Positions 37,395 through 46,229 of a stretch of DNA of 64,000 nt are shown piece after piece (positions within the stretch are counted from its first letter, which is position 1; every line of letters begins with the position of its first letter). Source of the DNA: Roseibaca calidilacus (GTDB lineage: Bacteria > Pseudomonadota > Alphaproteobacteria > Rhodobacterales > Rhodobacteraceae); the NCBI RefSeq assembly GCF_001517585.1, contig NZ_FBYC01000004.1:2189501-2253500 (forward strand), in the 5' to 3' direction. The notes under the pieces are model-generated. The model was not told where the DNA came from and searched no databases. It saw only the letters and a list, made by a program, of their open reading frames with translations. The position numbers were made by a program, and so were the translations under genes.

Positions 37395-38263
37395 CATTTC
37401 GGCTGATCTCTCCTGACTGGTTGCCGGACCTGTCCAAGGCGCGCCTTGCCCACAAATACGACCACGGCCACGCCTTGGTTCTGGCCGGGGGGCATGGCAA
37501 AGGCGGCGCGGCGCGACTTTGTGCACGGGCGGCCTTGCGCACAGGGGCCGGGGCTGTGACCCTGTTGTGCCCCAGCAACGCGCTGACAGAAAATGCCTCG
37601 CAGCTTGACGCGATCATGCTGCGGCAATGCGACAGCCCCGAAGACCTGCGCAACTGCTTGGCCGATACGCGGCTGTCATCGGTCTGCCTTGGGCCGGGGT
37701 TGGGGCTGGGGCCCGAACAGGCGGCGCTTGTCGCAACCGCGCTTGCGCATGGGCGCGGCTTGGTGCTGGATGCCGACGCGATCACCCATTTGGCGCGCAG
37801 CCCCGAAATGGCCCAAACACTGCATGAAGGCTGTGTTCTGACACCACATGCAGGCGAGTTCGCACGCCTGTTCCCAGAAATCGCCGCCCGGCTAGACGCC
37901 CCGGCGACACGCGGCCCGGCCTATTCCAAGCTGGATGCCACGCGCGATGCAGCGCGGCTCATTGGCGCAACGGTTCTGTTCAAAGGCCCCGACACGGTGG
38001 TCGCCACCCCGAACGGGCAAGCGGCTCTGCACGCGGCTTGCTACGACCGCGCGGCTCCGTGGCTGGCCACGGCGGGCGCGGGCGACGTGTTGGCCGGTCT
38101 GATCTGCGGTTTGCTGGCGCGGGGGTATTCGCCATTTCACGCGGCCTGCTGGGGGGCGTATCTGCATGTCGATTGCGCCCGCACCTTCGGTCCCGGCCTA
38201 ACCGCCGACGACCTGCCAGACATGCTGCCCCGCGTTCTGGCGCAGCTTACAGTGCCGGTTTGA
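37391..38263 (+). CDS. ADP-dependent NAD(P)H-hydrate dehydratase (separate C-terminal domain)
   Basis: This 290-residue protein is the dehydratase (YjeF_C, ribokinase-like) half: HKYDHGHALVLAGGHGKGGAARL, GPGLGLGPEQ, VLDADAITHLA, LTPHAGEFARL and the ATP-site ATAGAGDVLAGLICG. It uses ADP to restore S-NADHX to NADH. Its ATG overlaps the epimerase stop. The frame stays open upstream to 37358, so a single-base change could join the two genes. The catalytic Asp in AGAGD is present. Confidence 0.92.
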   Translation: MTFRLISPDWLPDLSKARLAHKYDHGHALVLAGGHGKGGAARLCARAALRTGAGAVTLLCPSNALTENASQLDAIMLRQCDSPEDLRNCLADTRLSSVCLGPGLGLGPEQAALVATALAHGRGLVLDADAITHLARSPEMAQTLHEGCVLTPHAGEFARLFPEIAARLDAPATRGPAYSKLDATRDAARLIGATVLFKGPDTVVATPNGQAALHAACYDRAAPWLATAGAGDVLAGLICGLLARGYSPFHAACWGAYLHVDCARTFGPGLTADDLPDMLPRVLAQLTVPV

Positions 38264-38702
38264 TGAGCGCTTTGGCCCCATCAATATCCAGACAGACCAC
38301 CGAATCAAATTGTAGCTGGCACAGCGTCACCTGCCCCGGACAGCCCGCGCGCAGATCCACACCATCGACCAATCGCGCGGCGGGGCTGACGGTTGGTCGA
38401 GCGAACACAATCTGCGCGCGCCAATCATCTGCGCGCAGCATCTGACCGCCCCCGACCGTGAGCGGCGCCCGCCCCTTGCGCACAACACGCACCGTGGCAT
38501 CGCCGCGCGCCTGCACCCGGCGAATGCCGCGCAATTCATGCAGATTACCGGATTCGTCTAACACCAGATCACCCGCCATAAGCGTGGCAACCGGTTGCCA
38601 GCCCATCAGCGTGCGAACGCGTGTGGAGCCGGCAAACCCCGCCGGCGCACTGGTCCGCGCACGGGTGGCGGGAAGCGGGGGCGCAAGAGAAATCGTGGTC
38701 AT
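38247..38702 (-). CDS. Small Hint-domain protein
   Basis: This 151-residue protein contains one Hint (hedgehog/intein) fold: GFAGSTRVRTLMGWQPVATLMAGDLVLDESG, then GRAPLTVGGGQMLRADDWRAQI. Rhodobacterales carry many such Hint_2 proteins, often secreted and sometimes next to calcium-binding repeats. The position normally occupied by the splicing Cys is filled by Ser (GSTRVRT), so an N-S type cleavage would have to use an N-O shift or is lost. The start at 38702 follows GAGGATA. It overlaps the convergent dehydratase end by 17 bases. Confidence 0.78.
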   Translation of the reverse strand: MTTISLAPPLPATRARTSAPAGFAGSTRVRTLMGWQPVATLMAGDLVLDESGNLHELRGIRRVQARGDATVRVVRKGRAPLTVGGGQMLRADDWRAQIVFARPTVSPAARLVDGVDLRAGCPGQVTLCQLQFDSVVCLDIDGAKALIKPAL

Positions 38703-38897
38703 TGCAATATCCTCTATTTGCAGCCTAGCGTCAGAATATGACGGCCAGGTGAACATCTGCTGAACGCCTTACTGTTTCACTTAGCGCAACAATCGGCGCG
38801 GATTGCGGCGGAAATCGGGCCACTGCGTGTTGAGTTCTTGGCCCCGTGTAATTTTCCCCTCGCGCCCGCTGCACAGCTTTGCTAAAGCGCTGCGCAT

Positions 38898-38982
38898 GCG
38901 GGTGTGGCGAAATTGGTAGACGCACCAGATTTAGGTTCTGGCGCCGCAAGGCGTGGGGGTTCAAGTCCCTCCACCCGCACCA
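38898..38982 (+). tRNA. tRNA-Leu (anticodon TAG)
   Basis: An 85-base class II tRNA with the acceptor GCGGGTG pairing with CACCCGC, discriminator A and an encoded CCA. The anticodon loop is TTTAGGT-like (anticodon TAG), the variable arm is long and the T-arm is GGGTTCAAGTCCC. It reads CUA and related Leu codons. It lies between the divergent-facing Hint gene and the convergent membrane hydrolase gene. Confidence 0.97.
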
Positions 38983-38993
38983 GAAAACCCGGG

Positions 38994-40484
38994 CTAGATG
39001 GCGTTGAACATCGGGAAGCTGACACCGAGCGACCACGCCAAAACCAGGCCAAGGCCAATACCTGCGGCCGCAGGCAGGCCGGTGCGCCGGCCGACCCATC
39101 CGCCCATCGTGCCAAATAGCAAGAAGAACAGCACGATCACCGGCAGGATGATAACCAGAAAGAACAGGCCCTCGAAATCGAGCGCGACCGCCAACGCCAA
39201 TGACGCAAGAAACGCCACGCGCAGCACCAACACGCGCCAGACAGGGGCGCGGCCACCTGCGCTGAGAATCGCATCGCCCAACAGGAAGGGCACCGCGCCA
39301 AGCGCCAATCCGGCGACCACGGGCACACGCCCGGCATGCGGCACGAAAGACGCGACATAGCGGTCCAGAACGCCGCCAAACACTGCAATGCCAAATACCG
39401 CCACCGCCCCTGCGACCCAGAAAGCGCGGGCCGGAAACTGGCCGCGCAACAGGCCCAGACGCCAGCAGAAAACCAGCGTTATCGCACCGTAAACGGCCAG
39501 ATGCACCGCAAGGTAATCCGCAACCAGCACTGGCAGAAACCTAAGGTCAAACGGCGCAAGCAGCAGCGGTGTGACCAGCGCCGGGACAAGCGCCGCCAGC
39601 CAGAAACCGCGCCGCCCCGGCTGCGGGCATGCCATTCGCGCGCGCGGCAAACTGCGCGCCATAGGCCAGCCCAGCGCCGCGGTGGCCACCAGCAGCAGCG
39701 CGATCCACCCGCCGCGCGCAGGCACCGGGCCGTCGCTGCTACGCCCAAAAGCGGCATCCAGCCAATCTCGGGCCTCTGCCAAGGCGGTTTGGGAATATAG
39801 CACACCGACATGTTCAACCATCGGCGCTGCGACCGCACGCCGCCCGGTGCCCTGCGCGGGGTCGCCCGTGGTCTGGCCAAGTTGGGCCTCCGGGTCTGTC
39901 AGCCGCAACACGCGCAGCGATTCTTGCACCAGCCGCGTTTCCCATGCGCCCGACACGGCCAGCAGGTTGACAGGCTCTGCCCCGGTCACGGCTTGGCTGA
40001 ACATCGACACCGCCACAACGGCATCGCCCGGCGGGTCGGACAGCGCCTGCCGGATCACAATGTCAGAGGCCATGGAATGCCCCAGATAGGCCAGCCGACC
40101 ATCGGCGCGCGGATGAGCAAGGGCGGCACGCGCGACACGCGCGGTCTCTGCCATCAGCAGCCGCGTGGTGCCGTCGGGGGATGTGACATCCCCCGACATG
40201 GGCACCGGGTTGCGCCCGTGCCCCTCAAAATCGAAACTGGCGACAAGATAGCCTGCTTGCGCGAGGGTCAGGGCGAAAGGCTCCATCAACTGCCGTGACC
40301 CGGCAAAGCCATGGGCGATCACAACCACGGGCGCCTTTGCGTCAGTGTCGCGCAGATACAGGCTGGCGGGGGTTGTCCCGGTGCCCTCTAACGGGCGAAT
40401 TGTCAGACCGGACCGGTCCTGTTCCAGCTGCCAGATTGACAGCGCCATCAGGATTGCAGCGATTGCGGCAAGAAGAACACGCAT
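38994..40484 (-). CDS. Alpha/beta hydrolase with C-terminal multi-pass membrane domain
   Basis: This 496-residue protein starts with an uncleaved hydrophobic helix (LLAAIAAILMALSIW). It then has a hydrolase domain with VVIAHGFAGSRQLM (oxyanion), FDFEGHGRNP and the nucleophile elbow LGHSMASDI. From about residue 255 it has at least seven hydrophobic helices. It is probably an inner-membrane dienelactone-hydrolase-like or lipase-like protein with its hydrolase domain outside the cytoplasm. Function is unknown. The architecture of a single soluble domain followed by a polytopic domain is uncommon. Confidence 0.8.
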   Translation of the reverse strand: MRVLLAAIAAILMALSIWQLEQDRSGLTIRPLEGTGTTPASLYLRDTDAKAPVVVIAHGFAGSRQLMEPFALTLAQAGYLVASFDFEGHGRNPVPMSGDVTSPDGTTRLLMAETARVARAALAHPRADGRLAYLGHSMASDIVIRQALSDPPGDAVVAVSMFSQAVTGAEPVNLLAVSGAWETRLVQESLRVLRLTDPEAQLGQTTGDPAQGTGRRAVAAPMVEHVGVLYSQTALAEARDWLDAAFGRSSDGPVPARGGWIALLLVATAALGWPMARSLPRARMACPQPGRRGFWLAALVPALVTPLLLAPFDLRFLPVLVADYLAVHLAVYGAITLVFCWRLGLLRGQFPARAFWVAGAVAVFGIAVFGGVLDRYVASFVPHAGRVPVVAGLALGAVPFLLGDAILSAGGRAPVWRVLVLRVAFLASLALAVALDFEGLFFLVIILPVIVLFFLLFGTMGGWVGRRTGLPAAAGIGLGLVLAWSLGVSFPMFNAI

Positions 40485-40634
40485 AAGTCAGGCTTCCGTC
40501 ATTCCGATACTGCCAACAGTGAGCGCGGCAGGATGAAAAGAAAAGGGGCGACCGCGCCGCCGGGCGGCAGGCCATGCGGCCATAAACAGGCTTGATCCTG
40601 CGCCAAGCGCCCCTTAGTAAGGCGCAAATTTCCT

Positions 40635-40657
40635 CAGGCCGCCTCTCTGGCGGCCTG
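40635..40657 (+). promoter_or_regulatory. Hairpin in the trigger factor leader
   Basis: CAGGCCGCC and GGCGGCCTG form a perfect 9-bp stem with a TCTCT loop, ending 20 bases before the tig start codon. There is no T-run, so it is not a standard terminator. It may affect ribosome access or mark the end of an upstream transcript. Confidence 0.4.
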
Positions 40658-40677
40658 TCATTCATGCGAGGATGCCC

Positions 40678-42018
40678 ATGCAAGTCACCGAAACGCTCAA
40701 CGAAGGCCTGAAGCGCGGCTATACCATTACCGTCACAGCGGATGAACTGGCCGCGAAGGTCGATGAAAAGCTGGTTGAAGCCCAGCCGGAAATCGAGATG
40801 AAGGGCTTTCGCAAGGGCAAGGTGCCTATGGCGCTGCTGAAGAAGCAGTTTGGCCAACGCCTGTTGGGCGAGGCCATGCAAGACGCCGTGGATGGTGCCA
40901 TGGAACAGCATTTCAAAGACAGCGGCGACCGTCCTGCCATGCAGCCCGAGGTCAAGATGACCAATGACGCATGGAAAGAAGGCGATGATGTTGTTGTATC
41001 GCTGAGCTACGAAGCATTGCCGGTGATCGAAATGCCCGCTCTGGATGGCGTTTCGTTGGAAAAACTGGTCGTCAAGGCAGAAGATTCGGCAGTGCAGGAA
41101 GCACTGGAGAACCTTGCGAAATCGGCCCAGAATTTCGACGACAAGGACGGCGCGGCAGAAAATGGCGACCAAGTCACGATGGATTTCGTCGGCAGCATTG
41201 ACGGCGAACCGTTCGACGGTGGCGCAGCCGAAGACTTCCCGCTGGTGCTGGGGTCGGGCCAGTTCATCCCCGGCTTTGAAGAACAGCTGGTGGGCGTGAA
41301 AGCGGGCGACAGCAAGGACGCGACCGTCAAGTTCCCCGATGATTACGGCGCAGAGCACCTGGCCGGAAAAGAGGCCGTGTTCGCCTGCACGATCAAGGCC
41401 GTGAAAGCCCCGGCTGACGCCGCGATTGATGACGCGTTGGCCAAGCAGTTCGGCGCAGAAGATCTGGCGGCACTGAAATCGCAGATTTCCGAACGGTTGG
41501 AAGCGGAATATGCACAAGCATCGCGCGCGGTGCTGAAACGCGCCCTGCTGGACGCTCTGGACGACGCTGTCACTTTTGACCTGCCGCCGTCTTTGGTGGA
41601 TGCCGAAAGCAAGCAGATCGCGCATCAACTGTGGCACGACGCCAACAAGGACACCACCGCAGCGCATGACCATTCGCATGGCGAAATCGAGCGCACCGAG
41701 GAAAGCGACAAGCTGGCCGTGCGCCGGGTGAAGCTGGGCCTGCTGCTGGCCGAAGTCGGCCAGAAAGCCGAGATCGAAGTTACCGACCAGGAAATGACCC
41801 AAGCCGTGATCGCACAGGCCCGTCAATATCCGGGTCAGGAACGGGCGTTCTTTGAGTTCATTCAAAAGAACCAACAGATGCAGCAGCAACTGCGCGCGCC
41901 GATTTTCGAGGACAAGGTGGTTGACCATATTCTTGAGAAAGTCACCGTGACCGAAAAGGAAGTCAGCAAGGATGAGCTGCAAAAAGCCGTCGAAACGCTG
42001 GAAGAAGACGGCGAATAA
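40678..42018 (+). CDS. tig: Trigger factor
   Basis: This 446-residue ribosome-bound chaperone has an N-terminal ribosome-binding domain (with the [12 protein letters not shown] signature near residue 44), an FKBP-type peptidyl-prolyl isomerase domain (about 165-240, [14 protein letters not shown]) and a helical C-terminal chaperone domain. It shields nascent chains at the exit tunnel. The ATG at 40678 has GAGG six bases upstream. The ATG at 40672 is too close to that site. It is a single gene with its own terminator. Confidence 0.97.
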   Translation: MQVTETLNEGLKRGYTITVTADELAAKVDEKLVEAQPEIEMKGFRKGKVPMALLKKQFGQRLLGEAMQDAVDGAMEQHFKDSGDRPAMQPEVKMTNDAWKEGDDVVVSLSYEALPVIEMPALDGVSLEKLVVKAEDSAVQEALENLAKSAQNFDDKDGAAENGDQVTMDFVGSIDGEPFDGGAAEDFPLVLGSGQFIPGFEEQLVGVKAGDSKDATVKFPDDYGAEHLAGKEAVFACTIKAVKAPADAAIDDALAKQFGAEDLAALKSQISERLEAEYAQASRAVLKRALLDALDDAVTFDLPPSLVDAESKQIAHQLWHDANKDTTAAHDHSHGEIERTEESDKLAVRRVKLGLLLAEVGQKAEIEVTDQEMTQAVIAQARQYPGQERAFFEFIQKNQQMQQQLRAPIFEDKVVDHILEKVTVTEKEVSKDELQKAVETLEEDGE

Positions 42019-42047
42019 GCACGGCCGCATCGCTGTTTGAATGTCTT

Positions 42048-42077
42048 AAAGCCCTCACCCTTGGTGGGGGCTTTTTT
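42048..42077 (+). terminator. Rho-independent terminator of tig
   Basis: AAGCCC-T-CACC pairs with GGTG-G-GGGCTT around a CTT loop, followed by TTTTTT, 30 bases after the tig stop. Confidence 0.9.
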
Positions 42078-42372
42078 CCATCTGTGGGCGCGGATCTGAC
42101 GACCGGCACCACTTGCAGCACCCCGTCGGGATTGATGGGAACCCGTTTGGCCTTCGCACGGGGCGCAAACACAAATATGTCGGGTCATGTGGCGGCGAAT
42201 GGACGCGCCACATCCGGGCACAGGGGCCGAAATGCTGCATTTGGGCGCATCGGGGCCACAGGGCCAAGCCTGAGCCATGACCCGACTGCTTTTGGTCACG
42301 CGTTTGCTTTTGCCCAGGCCCAAGCGCTAGTGGCACTGCATTGCGCCCTCGCCCTTTGCCGCAACGCGGGGA
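42078..42372. other. Gap between tig terminator and RTX gene, no gene seen
   Basis: The stretch has frames open on both strands, but none shows family similarity or a good ribosome site. I looked for tmRNA, SRP RNA and tRNA-like features and found none. Confidence 0.5.
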
Positions 42373-43314
42373 CTATTCACCGGGCTGCGCGATCAGCGTG
42401 ATGTCCGACAGGCTCAGCCCGCGCGCATTTGCGATCTGTGCAAGCACCTCTCCCGCCAGACGTATTTCGGCAAGGTCAGGTGCGTTAGGGTCAAAGGTGA
42501 TGCTCAGGTCCGGCAGACCTTGGGCCGGGTCGTAGGTGAACTGTATTTCGTCTTCCTCCGCTGTGTAGTCGAGTATCTGGACCGGACCCGCCACCGCAGA
42601 TGGGCCTGACAAGCGAAACTGGTCATTTCCCGCACCGCCGTGCAACAGATTGCCCGCCCCTGCGTGCAACAGGTCATTACCAGCGCCACCATTCAGAAAA
42701 CTTGGCCCTGATTGCCCCAAGAGCGTGTCGTCACCATCGCCAGCCATGAGTGTGTTCACGCCACCCCCAGCGGATAGCAGGTCATTGCCCAAGCCCCCGA
42801 TCAGGGTGTCGTCGCCGCCACTGCCGAACAGGGTGTCATCCCCCGCACCCCCGATCAGGCTGTCATCGCCGCTGCCGCCATCCAGCCAGTCATCCCCGCC
42901 ATGACCGGCAAGATGATCCGCCCCGCCGTAACCGAGGATCGAATCGTTCATCGCACCGCCGCGCAGGCGGTTTTCGGTCAGGTCACCTTCCAGATGTTGC
43001 GGCGCCTCGGCGGGCTGCGGCGGGTAAGTGTCGGAACTGTGCACACGTTCCCCCAAACCATCGAACAGGCCCAGCGCCGGGCTGGACCCGGTTTCGCCCT
43101 GCGGCACTGTGGTCGCAACGTCGTCACTCTGGGCATCGGGATAATCCAAGAGCAATTGCAGCGGGGCAGATCCGCCTAGATCGGCAGCCGCTTCATCCGA
43201 GGGTGGATCATCCGCCTCCTCATCGGTGGTGGTGCCGCCAGACGGCTGCGGCGCGAATAAATCGCTGACCGACATGGCTGTCACACTCCCCAACAAACCC
43301 AAAAGCAACCACAT
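42373..43314 (-). CDS. RTX-repeat calcium-binding protein with N-terminal membrane segment
   Basis: This 313-residue protein begins MWLLLGLLGSVTAMS, a short hydrophobic start typical of a roseobacter RTX group. An acidic stretch (TTDEEADDPPSDEAAAD) follows. From about 125 to 235 there are RTX nonapeptides of the GGxGxDxLx type (GGAGDDTLF, GGLGNDLLS, GGAGNDLLH). The C-terminal part (FRLSGPSAVAGPVQILDYTAEEDEIQF) is a beta-roll cap. Its start at 43314 is preceded by AAAGGTG. It should bind calcium outside the cell; its function is unknown. A longer in-frame upstream extension was rejected. Confidence 0.88.
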   Translation of the reverse strand: MWLLLGLLGSVTAMSVSDLFAPQPSGGTTTDEEADDPPSDEAAADLGGSAPLQLLLDYPDAQSDDVATTVPQGETGSSPALGLFDGLGERVHSSDTYPPQPAEAPQHLEGDLTENRLRGGAMNDSILGYGGADHLAGHGGDDWLDGGSGDDSLIGGAGDDTLFGSGGDDTLIGGLGNDLLSAGGGVNTLMAGDGDDTLLGQSGPSFLNGGAGNDLLHAGAGNLLHGGAGNDQFRLSGPSAVAGPVQILDYTAEEDEIQFTYDPAQGLPDLSITFDPNAPDLAEIRLAGEVLAQIANARGLSLSDITLIAQPGE

Positions 43315-43556
43315 GAAACACCTTTTTGCAATTTTGCCAGCGGGCCAGTTTCGCTGGGCAACCGGAAATGTTTTGCAAATGTTCGCAAAATGCCATGAAG
43401 AATCGCTTAACTTGGCCGCCCGCATTTCCGCTTTCCATTTCGGTGGCACTGGTCTATCTGTCCCGCCGTGCCATGGCTGACCGTGGCGCGAAGCTTGGCC
43501 TTGCTGGACGACATCCCGGCATGTGCCGTATCCGACCATCAACACAGGAGATCCCG

Positions 43557-43826
43557 ATGTCGATCACTGCAGAAGACAAAGAAGCCACCATCAAGCAATT
43601 CGCGCGCGCCGAAGGTGACACTGGTTCGCCCGAAGTGCAGGTTGCCGTGCTGACCAAGCGCATTTCCAACCTGACCGAGCATTTCAAGACGCACAAGAAG
43701 GACAACCATTCCCGCCGCGGCCTGCTGAAGCTGGTCGCCACGCGCCGGAAACTGTTGGACTACCTGCGCGGCAAGGACGAAGCACGTTACCGCGTGCTGA
43801 TCTCGAAGCTGGGCATCCGCCGCTAA
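43557..43826 (+). CDS. rpsO: 30S ribosomal protein S15
   Basis: This 89-residue S15 binds the central domain of 16S rRNA early in 30S assembly. [30 protein letters not shown] and [25 protein letters not shown] are invariant features. ACAGGAG precedes the ATG. A terminator follows directly, and pnp is not adjacent downstream as it often is elsewhere. Confidence 0.98.
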   Translation: MSITAEDKEATIKQFARAEGDTGSPEVQVAVLTKRISNLTEHFKTHKKDNHSRRGLLKLVATRRKLLDYLRGKDEARYRVLISKLGIRR

Positions 43827-43849
43827 TCAGCCGCGCCCGGACCATGCAG

Positions 43850-43872
43850 CGCCCGCCTATGGCGGGCGTTTT
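43850..43872 (+). terminator. Rho-independent terminator of rpsO
   Basis: CGCCCGCC and GGCGGGCG pair around TAT, followed by TTTT, about 25 bases after rpsO. It also sits at the end of the convergent tetR-type gene. Confidence 0.85.
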
Positions 43873-43877
43873 GCGTT

Positions 43878-44474
43878 TCAGTGCAGACGTTCGAACCCGC
43901 CAAGGAAAATGTCGGTCGCCAGATCGGCATAATCCGCGCGGGATACCGGGCCACCGTCGCGGAACCACATATAGGCCCAGTTCATCATCCCGAATAGCGA
44001 CATGGTCACCGCAGTCAGAATGGGGCGGCCTTGGTCGATATCGGGATGGATTGCGCGAATCACAGTTGCAAAGCGCCGCACGATGGCGCGTTCCAGCGCG
44101 ACAATTTCCTGCCGCTGGGTGTCTGACAGCGTGCGTGTGCCGTTCAGTTGCACCATGTGGTAATCGTCGGCATCGCGGTATTGCTCCAGCACGGCATGGA
44201 CCAGCGCGCGCAATTGGTCGCGTGGGGGCAAGGTTGCATTCTCGGCGGCCGCGATTGCGGCGTTCAGCTCGCTCAGATGCGTGCGGATAATGTCAAAGAT
44301 CAGCGCATCTTTGCCGGGATAGTAATGATAGAGCAGCGCCTTGGACACATCGGCGCGCCCCGCGATCTGCGCCATCGACGCCTTGTCCATCCCGGCCTCG
44401 GCAAAGACCGCCGCCGCCGCGCGCAGGATTGCGCGTTGCTTTGCCTCAAAATCGTGCGCGCGCGAGCGGGCCAT
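43878..44474 (-). CDS. paaR: TetR-family regulator of phenylacetate genes (PaaR-like)
   Basis: This 198-residue TetR protein has the HTH ILRAAAAVFAEAGMDKASMAQIAGRADVSKALLYHYYPGKDALI. It lies one base after paaK in the paaG-paaI-paaK-paaR run, the place where alphaproteobacterial PaaR repressors sit. Those repressors release DNA on binding phenylacetyl-CoA. A GACCGGTC-containing site upstream of paaG is a likely target. The regulator's ligand is inferred from context. Confidence 0.82.
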   Translation of the reverse strand: MARSRAHDFEAKQRAILRAAAAVFAEAGMDKASMAQIAGRADVSKALLYHYYPGKDALIFDIIRTHLSELNAAIAAAENATLPPRDQLRALVHAVLEQYRDADDYHMVQLNGTRTLSDTQRQEIVALERAIVRRFATVIRAIHPDIDQGRPILTAVTMSLFGMMNWAYMWFRDGGPVSRADYADLATDIFLGGFERLH

Positions 44475-44475
44475 G

Positions 44476-45789
44476 TCAGACCGCTTTCGGGCGGTTGTCG
44501 ACCACGCGCTTTGCCTTGCCCTCGGACCGGGGCGCGCCGCCGGGGGTATGGACAACCACCTTCGCGCTCACACCAAGGGTCGATTTTACATGATGTGCCA
44601 AATCGCGCGCGCTGGCGGCGCGGGCATCGTCCGTCGCGGCTTGCGGTGTGGCCTCTGCATGGATGGTCATGTCATCCATCCGGCCGGTGCGGGTCAGTTC
44701 AATCTGGAAATGCGGGGCAAGGCCAGCACATTTCAGGATTTGCTCTTCCACCTGCGTGGGAAAGATATTCACGCCGCGCAGGATGATCATGTCGTCACTT
44801 CGCCCGGTGATCTTCTCGATCCGCCGCATGGAGCGCGCGGTGCCCGGCAAAAGCCGTGTCAGGTCGCGCGTGCGGTAGCGGATGATCGGCAGCCCTTCCT
44901 TGGTCAGGGTCGTGAAAACCAACTCACCCATCTCGCCATCGGGCAAGACAGCGCCTGTTTCAGGATCAATGATCTCGGGGTAGAAGTGATCTTCCCACAG
45001 GTGCAAACCATCCTTCGTTTCCACGCATTCCTGCGCCACGCCCGGCCCCATCACTTCGGACAGGCCGTAAATGTCGACCGCGTGCATATCGAAGGCCTGT
45101 TCAATTTCGGCGCGCATGGCGTTGGTCCATGGCTCTGCGCCGAATATGCCCACGGCCAAGGATGTGTCGCGCGGGTCGATCCCGGCTTTATGGCAGGCAT
45201 CGAGGATTGACAGCATGTAACTGGGCGTGACCATGATAACGCGCGGTTTGAAATCGGTAATCAGCGTGACCTGCCGTTCGGTCATGCCCCCCGACACGGG
45301 AACCACCGTGCAGCCCAGCCGTTCCGCCCCGTAATGCGCGCCAAGCCCGCCGGTGAACAACCCGTAGCCATAGGCCACATGCACGATGTCGCCTTTACGC
45401 CCACCTGCGGCCCGGATGGACCGCGCGACAAGATCGGCCCAGCGGTCGATATCGCCTTGGGTATAGCCCACGACCGTGGGTTTGCCCGTGGTGCCGGACG
45501 ACGCATGCAACCGCACCAACTGCTCGCGCGGGGCAGCGAACATGCCGAAGGGGTAAGTGTCGCGCAGGTCGGCTTTGACGGTGAAGGGGAATTTCGCAAG
45601 GTCGGCCAGCGTGCGCAGGTCGTCGGGGTGCACACCCGCCGCGTCGAACTTGGCGCGGTAGAAGGACGACCCGGTATAGGCATGGGTCAGCGACCATTTC
45701 AGCCGCTCCAGTTGCAGGGCGGCAATCTCATCGCGCGAGGCGGTCTCGATCGGGTCCAGATCGCCCGGTTTGGGGGACAGGTCTTCCAT
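44476..45789 (-). CDS. paaK: Phenylacetate--CoA ligase
   Basis: This 437-residue AMP-forming ligase activates phenylacetate to phenylacetyl-CoA, the first committed step of its aerobic degradation. It shows the phosphate-binding LHASSGTTGKPTVVGYT, VMGPGVAQEC, the GELVFTTLTKEGLPIIRYRTRDL stretch and the C-terminal RSDDMIILRGVNIFPTQVEEQIL. paaI precedes it by two bases and paaR follows by one. The oxygenase genes paaABCDE are not in this window. Confidence 0.96.
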   Translation of the reverse strand: MEDLSPKPGDLDPIETASRDEIAALQLERLKWSLTHAYTGSSFYRAKFDAAGVHPDDLRTLADLAKFPFTVKADLRDTYPFGMFAAPREQLVRLHASSGTTGKPTVVGYTQGDIDRWADLVARSIRAAGGRKGDIVHVAYGYGLFTGGLGAHYGAERLGCTVVPVSGGMTERQVTLITDFKPRVIMVTPSYMLSILDACHKAGIDPRDTSLAVGIFGAEPWTNAMRAEIEQAFDMHAVDIYGLSEVMGPGVAQECVETKDGLHLWEDHFYPEIIDPETGAVLPDGEMGELVFTTLTKEGLPIIRYRTRDLTRLLPGTARSMRRIEKITGRSDDMIILRGVNIFPTQVEEQILKCAGLAPHFQIELTRTGRMDDMTIHAEATPQAATDDARAASARDLAHHVKSTLGVSAKVVVHTPGGAPRSEGKAKRVVDNRPKAV

Positions 45790-45791
45790 GC

Positions 45792-46229
45792 TTACGCCTC
45801 CTCGCCCAGATGGGTGCCCTTTATGCTGCGGCTATGGCCGCGGAATTCCGCAACGACAGTGCCCGTGTCATCCCTTACGCGCACATCGTAGATGCCAGAC
45901 CGCCCCCGGCGGTTCACCTCTTGCGCCGTCGCGGTCAGGCGCGTGCCGCGTGCGACCGGGTTCAGGAAACTGACCGCGCAATGCTGCGCGACAACGCGCT
46001 GGTTGTAGCTGTTGCACGCAAAGGCAAAGGCGCTGTCCGCGAGCGTGAAGATATAGCCGCCATGGCACATACCGTGGCCGTTGGTCATGTGGTCGGTGAT
46101 GGTCATGGACAGGGTGGCATGGCCGGGGCCGACCGCGTCCAGCGACATGCCCAAGCGCTGGCTGGCGCTGTCATCGGCCCACATGGCATGGGCGCAGGCT
46201 TCGGCGAGGTCTTGCGGGGTCATGGTCAT
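45792..46229 (-). CDS. paaI: Phenylacetyl-CoA pathway thioesterase PaaI
   Basis: This 145-residue hotdog-fold thioesterase has the PaaI core DHMTNGHGMCHGGYIFTLADSAFAFACNSY, which carries the catalytic Asp region. It hydrolyses hydroxyphenylacetyl-CoA side products to free trapped CoA. Its ATG overlaps the paaG stop (ATGA), so paaG and paaI are translationally coupled, and paaK begins two bases after its stop. Confidence 0.95.
   Translation of the reverse strand: MTMTPQDLAEACAHAMWADDSASQRLGMSLDAVGPGHATLSMTITDHMTNGHGMCHGGYIFTLADSAFAFACNSYNQRVVAQHCAVSFLNPVARGTRLTATAQEVNRRGRSGIYDVRVRDDTGTVVAEFRGHSRSIKGTHLGEEA

Noticed and set aside
40342-42030. 562-codon open frame on the minus strand
   Set aside because: It is antisense to trigger factor, which has complete motifs and a good ribosome site.
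42078-42372. tmRNA or other structured RNA between tig and the RTX gene
   Set aside because: No tRNA-like ends or tag ORF could be found.
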